Shown here piece by piece: positions 15,044-27,181 of a stretch of DNA of 64,000 bases (the first letter of the stretch is position 1; the number at the start of each line of letters is the position of its first letter). A model generated the notes under the pieces. It was not told the DNA's origin, did not search any database, and saw nothing but the letters and a program-made list of their open reading frames with translations. Location of the stretch: the NCBI GenBank assembly GCA_027493625.1, contig JAOSKM010000002.1:744001-808000 (forward strand), read 5' to 3'. The stretch comes from Planctomycetota bacterium. GTDB lineage: Bacteria; Planctomycetota; UBA8742; UBA2392. The translations under genes were made by a program, and so were the position numbers.

Positions 15044-17560
15044 ATGCGCAAACCCATCACCAGCCTTCTCTTCGCCATGCTGCTCAGCGCCCTGTGCGCG
15101 CACCAGCCTGTCGCGCAGCGCACCGGGGCCGGGGAAGCCGCCAAGCCCCGCGAGATCAGCGAGGCCGAAATCAAGGCCGCCGACGAGCTGCGCCTCACGC
15201 TCGGCATGGAGCAGCAGGCCCTGCACAACAGCCTGCGCTACCTGATGCGCCCCGCCTTCGAAGAAGAGCTGCTGCAGGGCAGGCGCCATCGCCCCTGCAC
15301 GCTGGAGCCTTTCGAGGAAAAGGGCGCCGGGCCGCTCAGCCTGCTGGAGACGCTGCGCCTGTGGGCCGTGCTGCAGAGCGGCATGCCAACCAGCACCGCG
15401 CTGGAGCGCCAGTTGCGGCGCCTGCTGGAAACCCCGGCCCCGGGCCCGCAACTCGAGCTGGTGCAGGTCGCCGTGCGCATGCTGACGGTGCGCGCCGCGT
15501 TGCAGCGCCCTGAACTGGGGCGCGCCGCCGACCTGAAGGAAGTGGCGCAGGAACTGGTGAAGGCCGCCGACGCCCGCAGGGGAGAGACCTCTGACCGCTC
15601 GCCGCTGGTCGGGGACGCGGCCATCGAAGTGCGCTGGTTTGCCAACCACCTGTGGCGCGCGCTGGTGAACCGCACGGCCCTCGAACTCGAACTCGAGATC
15701 GACGACAAGCTCTGGGAGAAAGACCTGCGCGCCCTGGGCGCCGCCTACGTCAACCGGCGCGGATGGCCCTGCGCCAAGCGGGCCACGACCTCGGCCGGCG
15801 CGGATCTTGACCCGAACCTGCTGGCGCTGGCGGCCCTGGGCCTGGCGCAGGGCGCCCCGGAGAAGGCCGTCGGTAACGCGGTTGCGCGCGCGGTTGAAAA
15901 GAAGCTGAAGCGCGTGCCGGAAATCCTGGCGCGTCTTGAGCAGGATTACGCGGCCGATCCCTGGACGGGCGCGCGGCTGCTGGCGGTGAACTCGCTGGAC
16001 GCCCGCTTTGCCCCGGAGGGCAAGCGCGCCGACGACTGGCGCGCCGGGATCACCCGCCGCGCGGTCGCCGACCCGGACCCGACGGGCATCGTGTGGATGC
16101 GCCACGCGCTGGCCCCCGCGATGGGCCTCACCGAGGCGGGCTGGAGCCGCAACGAAGCCGCCGGCTGCGAGACCGCGCTTACCTGCCTGGCGCTCAGCGG
16201 CGGGCTGTTTGCCGGCTCACCGGGGCCGCTCAGCGGGCGCGGGCTGGGAGACATCGGGCGCGTGATGCACGCGCTGGCGGTGCTGCATGCCGCGCGGGCG
16301 GGCGAGGGCGGCGGCGATTTCGCCAGCCGCGTGCATTTCGCGATCCAGGACGGCGCGGCGTACCTCGCCTCGCTGCAGACGCCCGAGGGCGACTTCCCCG
16401 GGCAGTACCAGGGATTCACGGGCAACACGGCCTACTGCCTGCTGGCCATGATGCACGGCGGGGTTTCGCGCGAAGACGACGCAATCCAGCGCGGCATCGC
16501 CTGGCTGATCAAGAACGCCGACAACACCGGCAGCACCTACGACGTCGCCGCCAAGCTGATGTGTCTGCAGCAGTACTACGAGCCCGAGCAGCGCCAGGCC
16601 GGCATCCTGTACGTGGAGAACGCAGCCGACTTCGAGCGCGCCCGCCGCAAGGTGTGGGAGAGCATCAGCGACAGGCACCGCTCGTACATCGAGTCGCTGG
16701 TGCGCTTCCTGAACGAGAGCCACGTCGGAGGCAGCAAAGGCGGCTGGGGTTACTACACCACGATGCGCAGCCACAGCGACAACTCCTGCAGCCAGTACGC
16801 CGTGCTGGGATACAAGTCCGCCAGCCTGCTGGGCGCGCAGCTCGATACCGGGCTGCTCGAGCAGGAGGCCGAGCGGCTGATCAGGCAGTACTGGGCCGAC
16901 GAAAACTCCGCGCCGGTGGTCTATGAGCACAACGCCGACGACCGTGAAGGCGACGACGCGGAGCGCAAGTCACGCAGCACACGCGCGGCGTTCCGCAAGG
17001 AAATCCGGCCCGGCGGCTGGAGTTACGCGTGCGGCCAGATCGAGGGCGCCAGCATCCAGATGACCGCGGCCGGCATCTCCAGCCTGACGATCTGCATGGA
17101 TGAGCTGAAGGTGCGCGGCAAGCTGAAGGAGAAGCTGGCCCAGCAGATCGGGCTGACGGTGCGCGGAGCGCAGGCCTGGCTGGGCGCCAACTACTACAAG
17201 GCGGATGCGATGAGCCGCCTCAAGGAGCACTTCAAGGCCACCGGTGACGGCGCCGGCGTCTTTTACAACCTGTACTCGGTGGAGCGCGCCTGCGTGATGG
17301 CGGGCATCCGCAGGCTGGAGGGCGAGGTCGACTGGTACGCGATCGGCGCCGAGGCGCTGCTGGAGCACCAGAATCTCGACGGCGGATGGGGCAGGGAACA
17401 GAACACGCAGCTCGGCGACGTACGCCAGCTGGTGAACACCAGCATGGCGATCCTGTTCCTGAAACGCGCGGCCCCGCCGGTGATCACCGAGCACAAGAAG
17501 CGCGAAAAGGAAGCGGAGCCGGAGAAGGAAGAGCCCCGGAGCCCGGTAACCGGCAAGTAG
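15044..17560 (+). CDS. Secreted alpha/alpha-toroid (squalene-cyclase/prenyltransferase-like) repeat protein, paralogue 1
   Basis: An 838-residue protein. ATG 15044 opens a signal peptide (MRKPITSLLFAMLLSALCA). The body is helical hairpin repeats of the terpene-cyclase/prenyltransferase toroid fold. Marks shared with the next two genes: NSLRYLMRP near residue 60, GGWGYYTTMRSHSDNSCSQY (about 565-585), and the final QW-like unit FYNLYSVERACVMAG...DWYAIGAEALLEHQNLDGGWG...NTSMAILFLKRA. No DxDD protonation motif of squalene-hopene cyclases is visible, so catalysis as a cyclase is doubtful. It ends in a charged linker and PVTGK. First of three tandem paralogues; planctomycetes often carry many such proteins of unknown role. 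Confidence 0.82.
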   Translation: MRKPITSLLFAMLLSALCAHQPVAQRTGAGEAAKPREISEAEIKAADELRLTLGMEQQALHNSLRYLMRPAFEEELLQGRRHRPCTLEPFEEKGAGPLSLLETLRLWAVLQSGMPTSTALERQLRRLLETPAPGPQLELVQVAVRMLTVRAALQRPELGRAADLKEVAQELVKAADARRGETSDRSPLVGDAAIEVRWFANHLWRALVNRTALELELEIDDKLWEKDLRALGAAYVNRRGWPCAKRATTSAGADLDPNLLALAALGLAQGAPEKAVGNAVARAVEKKLKRVPEILARLEQDYAADPWTGARLLAVNSLDARFAPEGKRADDWRAGITRRAVADPDPTGIVWMRHALAPAMGLTEAGWSRNEAAGCETALTCLALSGGLFAGSPGPLSGRGLGDIGRVMHALAVLHAARAGEGGGDFASRVHFAIQDGAAYLASLQTPEGDFPGQYQGFTGNTAYCLLAMMHGGVSREDDAIQRGIAWLIKNADNTGSTYDVAAKLMCLQQYYEPEQRQAGILYVENAADFERARRKVWESISDRHRSYIESLVRFLNESHVGGSKGGWGYYTTMRSHSDNSCSQYAVLGYKSASLLGAQLDTGLLEQEAERLIRQYWADENSAPVVYEHNADDREGDDAERKSRSTRAAFRKEIRPGGWSYACGQIEGASIQMTAAGISSLTICMDELKVRGKLKEKLAQQIGLTVRGAQAWLGANYYKADAMSRLKEHFKATGDGAGVFYNLYSVERACVMAGIRRLEGEVDWYAIGAEALLEHQNLDGGWGREQNTQLGDVRQLVNTSMAILFLKRAAPPVITEHKKREKEAEPEKEEPRSPVTGK

Positions 17561-17718
17561 CGCGCCCGCCCGGGCGGTTTTCCCGATACGCGATGATTCA
17601 CGCCGCACGCCACCGAACCGCAATAGCGAATTCGCATAACACTTCGGCGCGACCGCTTCGTGTCGTATGCTTGGGGCATCACCGCGCGGGTCAGCGCCCG
17701 CAGACACCGGAGCCCCAC

Positions 17719-20424
17719 ATGCCTGCACTTCGCAATCTCCTGCTGCTCACACTCGCCGCCGCGCTGCTGTTCCAGGCGGCGCTGGTGCGCGCCGATGACG
17801 CACCCAAGCCGCGCGAACTGAAGGAAGACGACCTCGCACTCGCGCGCAAGGTCGTCGGCATGCTCGACGGTGAGCAGCAGCTGCTGGTCAACGGCCTGCG
17901 CTACCTGCTGCGCCCCCGCCACGAACCCGAGCTGATGAAAGGACTGCTCTACCAGGCGCCGCCCATGCCCAGCCTGGGCGATGAGCGCCAGGGCGAAATG
18001 CCGCTGCCCGAGTGCCTGCGCCTGTGGGCCGTGCTTGACTCCGGCATGCCGGTCAGCGACGACCTGCGCCGCGAACTGCAGCTGTTCATCGCCAGCGACC
18101 ACAAGCGCCACGAGAACAGCCTGGCCGGCTACGCCGTGCCCATGGCCGCCTGCACCGCCGCGCTGCGCCGCCCCGAGCTGGAGAACGCCGAGGCCCTCCA
18201 GAAGAAGGCCAGGGGCCTGATGGAAGCCGGCATGCGCGTGCGCGACCTCACGGCCGAGGACTCGCCCTGCATCAAGGGCACCTACATCGAGCCGATGTGG
18301 TACGCAAACCACCTGTGGCGCGCCGTGATGTGCCGCTGCGCGCTCGAGCTCAAGATCAAGTTCAACGACAACGTCTGGGAGTCCGAGCTCAAGAACCTCT
18401 CCCACGCCGCGCAGGAAGAGCTGGGATGGATCAGCACCTTCGGCAAGAACCGCACGGCCGAGAACGACCTGAACACCAACCTGCTGGCGCTGGCGGCCAT
18501 CAGCCTGGCGCTGGGCGCGCCGCAGGGCACGCTGAAGAAGGCGGTGGTCAGCTCGCTGGAGAAGCGGCTGAAGTTCCAGCAGCGGGTGCTGGCGCGCCTC
18601 GAGACCGACTGGCCCGATGAGCCGCTGGTCGGCTCGCGCCTGGCGCTGGTCATGACTTTCAACCCGGAGTTCGCGCCGGAAAACCGCAACGGCGACGACT
18701 GGCGCTTCGCCCTGCGCCGCAACGCGGTGGACGCCATGATGGCCTCGGGCGCGATCTATGCCGGGCACGCGCTGACCCACGACATGGGCCTCGACGGCCT
18801 GCTCAGCCCGGGCCTCGCCCGCACGCCCGCCGAGACCGCGCTGGCCTGCCTGGCCGTGTGCGGCGGGATGTTCCGGCAGTCCGAGCCGCCCCTGCGCGTG
18901 ATGAATGAAAAGGACTTCGAGCTGGCGGTGCAGTCGCTGGGCCTGCTGCATGCCTCGGTGGCGCCGCCGCTGCCGGAGGGCGGCAACCTGGCGCTGCTGG
19001 TCGACGAGGCGATCAACCAGGGCGCCGCGTGGCTCGAGAAACAGCAGGAATCCGACGGCAACTTCGGTAACCAGCGCGGGCGCGGCTCGCCGGCGTACTG
19101 CGCCGTGGCGCTGCACGCCCTGATGCACGCGGGCTATGAGCCCGACCACAAGGTGATCCAGAACGGCCTGAAATGGCTGCTCAACAACGTGCCCGGCGCG
19201 CTGAATGCCGGGCCCAACGGCTCGCTGGTCATGACGGCCTACGACGCCGGCATCATCCTGATGATGTTCCAGAAGTACTACGAGGAGCTGCAGCTCAAGC
19301 ACGGCGTGTTCCAGACCGAGAACGCCAAGGCCGCGCAGCAGGCCCGCGGCGCCGTGCGCAACAGCATGCGGGCGGATCACCGCAGCCTGATCCAGGGCCT
19401 GGCCGACTACCTGAAGGACTGCTACGCCGGCGGCGACCGCGGCGGCTGGGGCTACTCCCCGCAGCCAGGCAAGGGCACGGGGCACAGCGACAACTCGGTC
19501 AGCCAGTTCGCCGGCTGCGGCTACAAGTGCGCCGCACTGCTGGGCGCCACGGTGGACCTCAAGATCTTCGAGACCGAGGCCCGCACGCTGATCGCCCAGT
19601 ACCGACCCGATCCGAACATGAAGAAGGTACGCTTCGAGCGCTACCCGGCGCCGGCAAAAGAAGGCCAGCCCGCCGACAGCACCGCCGATGTCATCCCGGA
19701 ACGCTACCGCAAGGGCGGCGCCTACGAGCCCACCCTCTGGGAAGGCAGCATCCAGCCCGGCGCCTGGATGTACAGCCGCATCAAGTACGACCAGAAGCAC
19801 AAGGGCTCGGTCGGCGGCATCCAGTACACGGGCGCGGCCATGGCGCTGCTGGCGGCGGCACGCGACGAGCTGTGGGCCAACAAGGCGCTGCCGCTGGACC
19901 TGCACCGGCAGATCGACCTGCACATCTTCGGCGCCCAGGCCTGGATGGCCGAGCACGCCTACTGGCAGGCCGAGATTCCCGACGACGCCGAGATCGACCC
20001 GGAGGAGGACCTGCCGCTGGGCCAGAACAAGCGCGGCGGCGCGGGCTGGGGCAGCATCTACAACTTCTACGCCATCGAGCGCGGCTGCGTGATGGCCGAG
20101 TACGACCTGCTGGGCGGCAAGGTGGACTGGTACCGCCACCTGGCCTACACGCTGGTGCGGCAGCAGCAGATCATGCGGGTCGAGTCGATGAAGGGCTCCT
20201 GGGGCGACGTGCTGAACACCTCCTGGGCGATCCTGATCCTGCGCCGCGCGGCACCCCCCAGCGTGACCCGCCCGCCCCGCCAGCCCGACCCGGTCAACCC
20301 GGACCCCAAGCCCGTGCAGCAGCCGAAGTTCCCGGTAACTCCCGGCCCCGTGAAGCGCAACAAGCCGGAACCCGGGCCGCAACCCGAGCCGGCCAAGCCC
20401 GAAGGCCCCATCACGGGGAAATAG
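17719..20424 (+). CDS. Secreted alpha/alpha-toroid (squalene-cyclase/prenyltransferase-like) repeat protein, paralogue 2
   Basis: A 901-residue protein. ATG 17719 starts a clear signal peptide (MPALRNLLLLTLAAALLFQA, cleavage probably after LVRA). Toroid hairpins fill the body. Motifs: NGLRYLLRP (about 56-64), GGWGYSPQPGKGTGHSDNSV (about 574-593) and a final unit with NFYAIERGCVMAEYDLLGGK and NTSWAILILRRAAPP. A long Pro-rich linker (DPVNPDPKPVQQPKFPVTPG and similar) ends in PITGK. It begins 158 nt after paralogue 1 and ends 5 nt before paralogue 3, so 2 and 3 are certainly one transcript. Probably periplasmic or envelope-associated. Substrate unknown. Confidence 0.85.
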   Translation: MPALRNLLLLTLAAALLFQAALVRADDAPKPRELKEDDLALARKVVGMLDGEQQLLVNGLRYLLRPRHEPELMKGLLYQAPPMPSLGDERQGEMPLPECLRLWAVLDSGMPVSDDLRRELQLFIASDHKRHENSLAGYAVPMAACTAALRRPELENAEALQKKARGLMEAGMRVRDLTAEDSPCIKGTYIEPMWYANHLWRAVMCRCALELKIKFNDNVWESELKNLSHAAQEELGWISTFGKNRTAENDLNTNLLALAAISLALGAPQGTLKKAVVSSLEKRLKFQQRVLARLETDWPDEPLVGSRLALVMTFNPEFAPENRNGDDWRFALRRNAVDAMMASGAIYAGHALTHDMGLDGLLSPGLARTPAETALACLAVCGGMFRQSEPPLRVMNEKDFELAVQSLGLLHASVAPPLPEGGNLALLVDEAINQGAAWLEKQQESDGNFGNQRGRGSPAYCAVALHALMHAGYEPDHKVIQNGLKWLLNNVPGALNAGPNGSLVMTAYDAGIILMMFQKYYEELQLKHGVFQTENAKAAQQARGAVRNSMRADHRSLIQGLADYLKDCYAGGDRGGWGYSPQPGKGTGHSDNSVSQFAGCGYKCAALLGATVDLKIFETEARTLIAQYRPDPNMKKVRFERYPAPAKEGQPADSTADVIPERYRKGGAYEPTLWEGSIQPGAWMYSRIKYDQKHKGSVGGIQYTGAAMALLAAARDELWANKALPLDLHRQIDLHIFGAQAWMAEHAYWQAEIPDDAEIDPEEDLPLGQNKRGGAGWGSIYNFYAIERGCVMAEYDLLGGKVDWYRHLAYTLVRQQQIMRVESMKGSWGDVLNTSWAILILRRAAPPSVTRPPRQPDPVNPDPKPVQQPKFPVTPGPVKRNKPEPGPQPEPAKPEGPITGK

Positions 20425-20429
20425 GCCCG

Positions 20430-22945
20430 ATGCGACACCTGCGAGCCATCCTGCTGCTGCTGCTGGTCGCGCCCGCAAGCATCAACGTGCGCGCCGAGGA
20501 CCCACCCGCCGCGCCGCAGCGCGCCGTCGGCGCCGCCGAGCTCGAGGCCGCGCAGAAAACCATCGACGCCCTCGAGCCCCGCCACGCGGCGCTGCTCAAC
20601 GGCCTGCGCTACCTGATGCGCCCGGAGTACGAGCTTGAGCTGATGGCAGGCCGCGGGTTCTGCTACTGCCCGCTGCACCCCTGGGAACGCACGGGGTCGC
20701 GCCGCTGACGCTGATCGAGTCCCTGCGCCTGTGGGCGGTGCTGTCTTCCGGGCTCGGCTTCACGGAGCCCACGCGCCGCCAGCTGCTGCACTTCCTGGAC
20801 AGCAACCTGCCCGACGCGAGCCGCAGCCTGGCCGCGTTCGCCGTGCAGCTCGCGGTCTGCCTCGAGGTGAGCCGCCGGCCGGAACTCGGCCTGGCCAAAC
20901 AGTTCGAGCGGCGCGCCCGGGACCTGGTGGACCTCGCCATGCGCTCGCGCAGCGGCACCGACATGGATTCGCCGCTGATCAAGGGCTCGGTGATCCTGCC
21001 CATGTGGTACGGCAACCAGTTCTGGCGCGGGCTGATCTGCCGCCAGGCCCTTGAGCTCGGCATCAAGTTCAATGAGCGCGTGTGGGAAACCGCTCTGCGC
21101 AACCTGGCCGGCGCCTGCAGCAAGTCGCGCGGCTGGCTCTCGACGGAAGGCGCCACCCGCCGCCCCGAGTGGGACCTCGACACCAACCTGCTCGCGATCG
21201 CGGCCGCCAGCCTGGCCAAGGGCGCACCCGAGGGCACCCTGCGGCAGCCGGTGCTGGAGGCGCTGAACAAGAAGCTCGCCAACGCGCCCCAGGTGCTGAA
21301 ACGCCTCGAGGATGACTACCCCGGCGAGGTCATCAACGGTTCGCGGCTGGCCGTGGTGCAGCATCTTGCGCCCACGCTCGCGCCCGAGGGGCTCGAGCCG
21401 CAGGCCTGGCGCAAACTGCTGCTCGAGCAGGCGCTCAAGACCGAAGACCCAACCGGCGCGTCCCGCGGCAGCCACGCCATGGCCGCCGCGCTGGGCCTGT
21501 GCGCCGCCGACTCGCGCCTGGGCCGAGTGGTGGCCGAGACGGCAACGGCCTGCCTTGCCTTGACCGGCGGGCTGCTGCCGCAAAGCGAGCCGCCGCTGGC
21601 CGCACTGGCTGTGGCCGACGCCGGCCGTGCCATGTACGCCCTTTCGCTGCGCCACGCCGCCGCGCTGAAGCCCGGCGCGCCGGGCGTTGACGATCGGGAC
21701 GCGGCCATCGAACGCGCCATCGAAAAGGGCTGCGAATACCTGCTGGGCATCCAGCAGAAGGACGGCAGCTTCGTGCCCGAGGAGAAGTTCGGCAGCAACG
21801 GCGAGGCCGGCGTGGCGGCGGGCCTGCTGGCGCTGATGCACGGCGGCATCTCCCGCGACGCGGATTCCGTCAAGCGCGGCATCGAGTACCTGGCCGCGAA
21901 CACCATCGGCGCCGGCACCTACCGCGACGCGCTGATACTGATGTGCTTCCAGAAGTACTACGAGCCCGAGCAGCTGGCCGTGGGCGTGATGACGGCCGAC
22001 TCGCCCGAGGCCTTCCGCGCCGCCCAGCGCGCCGTGTGGAAACGCATCGACAAGCGCCACGCCAAGCTGATCCAGCAGCTGGCCGACAACCTGGACGCCT
22101 CCCACAACATGTACGGCTGGGGTTACGCGCCGCCGGGCCGTGTCGGGGGGAACTATGCCGACAACTCATGCAGCCAATTCGGCGTGCTGGGTTGCAAGGC
22201 CGCCAGCCTGCTGGGCGCCAGGCTGGACGCCGGCATGTTCAAGAGCGAGGCCCAGCGGCTGCTGAAGACGTACCAGGACGACGGCCCCTTCGAGGACCTG
22301 TCCTGGCGCTGGCAGTGCGCGCCGGAAGGGGGACAAGCCGCCGCGCGAGCTGACGGGCAAGGTGCACCCCGGCGGCTGGAGCTACCTGGGCAACGACGAG
22401 CCCAGCCTGTCCATGACGGCGGGGGCGTCTCCAGCCTCGCGATCTGCCGCGATGAATTGAAAGTGCGCGGCGAGCTGGATGACGGGCTGGCGCGGCGCAT
22501 CGAGGTCGGCATCCTGGGCGCCACCACCTGGATGTCGCGTTACTGCTTCGAGCTGAATGCCGACAAGCTGCTGGTCTACAACACCCACATCCACCGCGAC
22601 CCGTACTACAACCTGTACTCGATCGAGCGCGCCGGCGTGCAGGCCGACACGCCGCTGTTCGCCGGGACCCTTGACTGGTACGCCATCGGCGCCGACGCGC
22701 TGGTGACGCACCAGAGGCCGGACGGCGCCTGGAACTACCCGGTGCAGCACTATGAGGAAGACCAGCGCGAGTACCGGGCCAACGTGGTGTGCGTGGCGAT
22801 GGCGATCCTGTTCCTGAAGAAGGCCGCCCTGCCCATGGTAGGCGAGCGCAAACGCCAACCCCCGCCCGCCCAGAACCCACCCAGCCCCAACACCACAGGC
22901 CCCAAGCCCAGGCCGGAACCCAGAAACCCGATCACCGGCAAGTAG
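20430..22945 (+). CDS. Secreted alpha/alpha-toroid repeat protein, paralogue 3, reading frame broken three times
   Basis: About 838 residues when restored. Signal peptide MRHLRAILLLLLVAPASINV from ATG 20430. The frame breaks at a G4 run (20693-20696, one G missing), so WERTG should continue as VAPLTLIESLRLWAVLSSG. Two compensating breaks follow: G5 at 22328-22332 (one extra) and G5 at 22431-22435 (one missing). The segment between them restores to KVHPGGWSYLGNDEPSLSMT, as in the paralogues. Conserved points: NGLRYLMRP, YGWGYAPP...YADNSCSQF, and DWYAIGADALVTHQRPDGAW. Pro-rich tail ending PITGK. All breaks are in G runs, so sequence error is more likely than decay. Confidence 0.75.
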
Positions 22946-22959
22946 CAGAGCCCCGTAGC

Positions 22960-23004
22960 GCAGGCGCCCCGCCTGCACCGGCCGTGGGCGCCCCCGCCCA
23001 CGGC
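22960..23004. repeat. Pair of REP-like hairpins
   Basis: GCAGGCG-CCC-CGCCTGC (22960-22976) and GCCGTGGGCG-CCCC-CGCCCACGGC (22981-23004), both perfect, directly after the third toroid gene and preceded by CCCCGTAGCG. No T run follows, so a REP-type element is preferred over a terminator. The remaining gap up to 23264 shows no gene. Confidence 0.65.
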
Positions 23005-23264
23005 ATCAGCTGACTCCAACCGGAACGCGCCGGAGCGCCGGCCCGGGAGCAGACGCCGCTGCATGTCCTGAGCGGCCGGAAAAACCGGTGGGATCGGCAC
23101 TCGGCCGAGTCAGAATAGACATGAAGCGGGGAGACGCGGATGAGCGACAAGCAGATGCGCCATTTGACTCCGCGTAGAGTTTGCCACAGTTCCGTGGGGC
23201 AGCGGCAGGCTGGTTGCGGGTCGAAACTGGGCACGGCCGTCACAAGAACAGGGTGGAACCGATC

Positions 23265-23936
23265 ATGCATGGGAAGCTGATAATCATGACACTCGCAGGT
23301 GTCATAGCCGTTTCTGCCATTGCGATTGGACTGGTGAAGGCGCCGCCGCAAACTACTTCCGTGGTAGCGAACACGGCGGCGGAAGAGGAAACGGATCCTC
23401 CTGCCGAAGTAGATCAAGACGAGCAGTATCTGGTGTTGCGGGTCGCATGCAGCGAATCAAGGCACCAGGCGCGTACAACTGCGTTGTTCTTGTGTTTGAT
23501 TGGCGACGACAAAACATCGGTCGACCATGTTCTCGAACAGGGCAAGTTCTTCCGTTCCATCACTCGCATGTTGGCCTATTCCAAAGAGCGGGGCATCGAG
23601 TCGAAGCTGGTGTACGACGCCACGCGGCGCCTGTCGGATGGCCCCGGTCCATTTGAGGATTTTCCGGAAGCCGACATCAAGGTGGACAGCAGGGAAACAG
23701 TCCTGTTTCCCGACGAAGAAAGTGCTGCGTCTGCATGGGATCGTCAGGTAGCTCGAATGAAGTACGGTAGCGGCGGGTTTGTGTTTCTGGGGCCATCCGG
23801 CGTTTCTTTGGATGAAGCGTGGGTGCTCGGTGGTGGACGCTACGTGAAGCAGATTCAGTACTACATCGACGCCTACAACGAGCACTGCAAAGAGCCGATC
23901 TTCGAAGTCCGACTCGGCGGGCGCGTTCTGAAATAG
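23265..23936 (+). CDS. Membrane-anchored protein of unknown function
   Basis: A 223-residue product. ATG 23265 opens an N-terminal hydrophobic helix (KLIIMTLAGVIAVSAIAIGL, about 4-23) that could be a signal anchor. An acidic linker EEETDPPAEVDQDE (about 41-54) is followed by a soluble domain with no motif I recognise (for example KYGSGGFVFLGPSGVSLDEA). The lower G+C and different codon use compared with its neighbours suggest later acquisition. It stands alone between the toroid cluster and convergent genes. No obvious terminator. Confidence 0.65.
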   Translation: MHGKLIIMTLAGVIAVSAIAIGLVKAPPQTTSVVANTAAEEETDPPAEVDQDEQYLVLRVACSESRHQARTTALFLCLIGDDKTSVDHVLEQGKFFRSITRMLAYSKERGIESKLVYDATRRLSDGPGPFEDFPEADIKVDSRETVLFPDEESAASAWDRQVARMKYGSGGFVFLGPSGVSLDEAWVLGGGRYVKQIQYYIDAYNEHCKEPIFEVRLGGRVLK

Positions 23937-24097
23937 GTTGCCAGTCTCGACGCGTAGCCGGCATTACAAGCTCTGGTTCCCCGCTCTGCGCCGTTTCCGA
24001 GTGTAGCCCCCAACAGCGGGCCTTTCGACCGCGCAGCAGGGCAGCCACCCCGCCACACCCGGGGCCAAGGACACAAACAAGGACTGAGGGAAGGCCC

Positions 24098-24137
24098 GCC
24101 GCCCGATTCAGGCCGCGAGCGGGTTTCCAGACAGGCT
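24098..24137. repeat. Partial copy of the 2835-2998 dispersed repeat
   Basis: Matches 2959-2997 (GCCGCCCGATTCAGGCCGCG and GGGTTTCCAGACAGGCT) with two or three differences. It encodes the last residues (LSGNPLAA) and the stop codon of the zinc-ribbon gene at 24108-24386. Confidence 0.75.
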
Positions 24138-24386
24138 GTAGGCTTGAGTGCCTTTGGCGATCCACTGCGTACTGCCGCAGCGTGCACACTTGGGGCCGCT
24201 GAATGCGTTCTGGACCGGTAAACCGACCGCACCGCAACGAGAACAGGTAACTTCGCCGATGTCGGCCCGGGGTTTGCGCCGCATAAGAACCAGCAGCACA
24301 AACGCGGCGATTGCAGGAATCCCCAGGACAATAAAGATCCCGATCAGTTCCCAGAAACCGAAGTTTAGAAACAGTAGCTGGTGCAC
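24108..24386 (-). CDS. Small membrane protein with C-terminal zinc ribbon
   Basis: A 92-residue protein. One or two N-terminal hydrophobic helices (FWELIGIFIVLGIPAIAAFV, about 11-30) are followed by a basic loop MRRKPRAD and a zinc ribbon with CSRCGAVG...CARCGSTQW (cysteines at about 49, 52, 71, 74). GTG 24386 has AGGAG six bases upstream. The gene follows ppdK by 21 nt on the same strand and is likely co-transcribed. The C-terminus YSLSGNPLAA comes from an inserted dispersed repeat, so the original end may have been different. Confidence 0.7.
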   Translation of the reverse strand: MHQLLFLNFGFWELIGIFIVLGIPAIAAFVLLVLMRRKPRADIGEVTCSRCGAVGLPVQNAFSGPKCARCGSTQWIAKGTQAYSLSGNPLAA

Positions 24387-24407
24387 CAGCTGCTCCTGTT
24401 GTCAGCT

Positions 24408-27029
<2,622 letters not shown>

Positions 27030-27181
27030 GTCCGCATCCAGAGTCTGGGCCCGTTGGCCGGAGCATAGCAATCCCGCACCGGCTTGCAGGCCCGACGATG
27101 ATTGGGGAAAAATCACGGGCAAGGATTGTACGTCGGCGTTATGCTTGCCGTCCGCTCACGAAGTCCCGACCAGGAGTGTTT

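Noticed and set aside
17263..20478. 1071-codon open frame on the minus strand
   Set aside because: Antisense to two toroid genes with clear paralogy and signal peptides; the antisense product is Gly/Ala/Val/His repeats with no domain.
17500..22945. P(V/I)TGK tails as sortase LPxTG signals
   Set aside because: There is no leading Leu and no hydrophobic helix or basic tail after the motif; it is the extreme C-terminus.
24098..24137. Terminator of the ppdK/zinc-ribbon unit
   Set aside because: The sequence matches the right part of the dispersed repeat 2835-2998 and lacks a stem with a T run.
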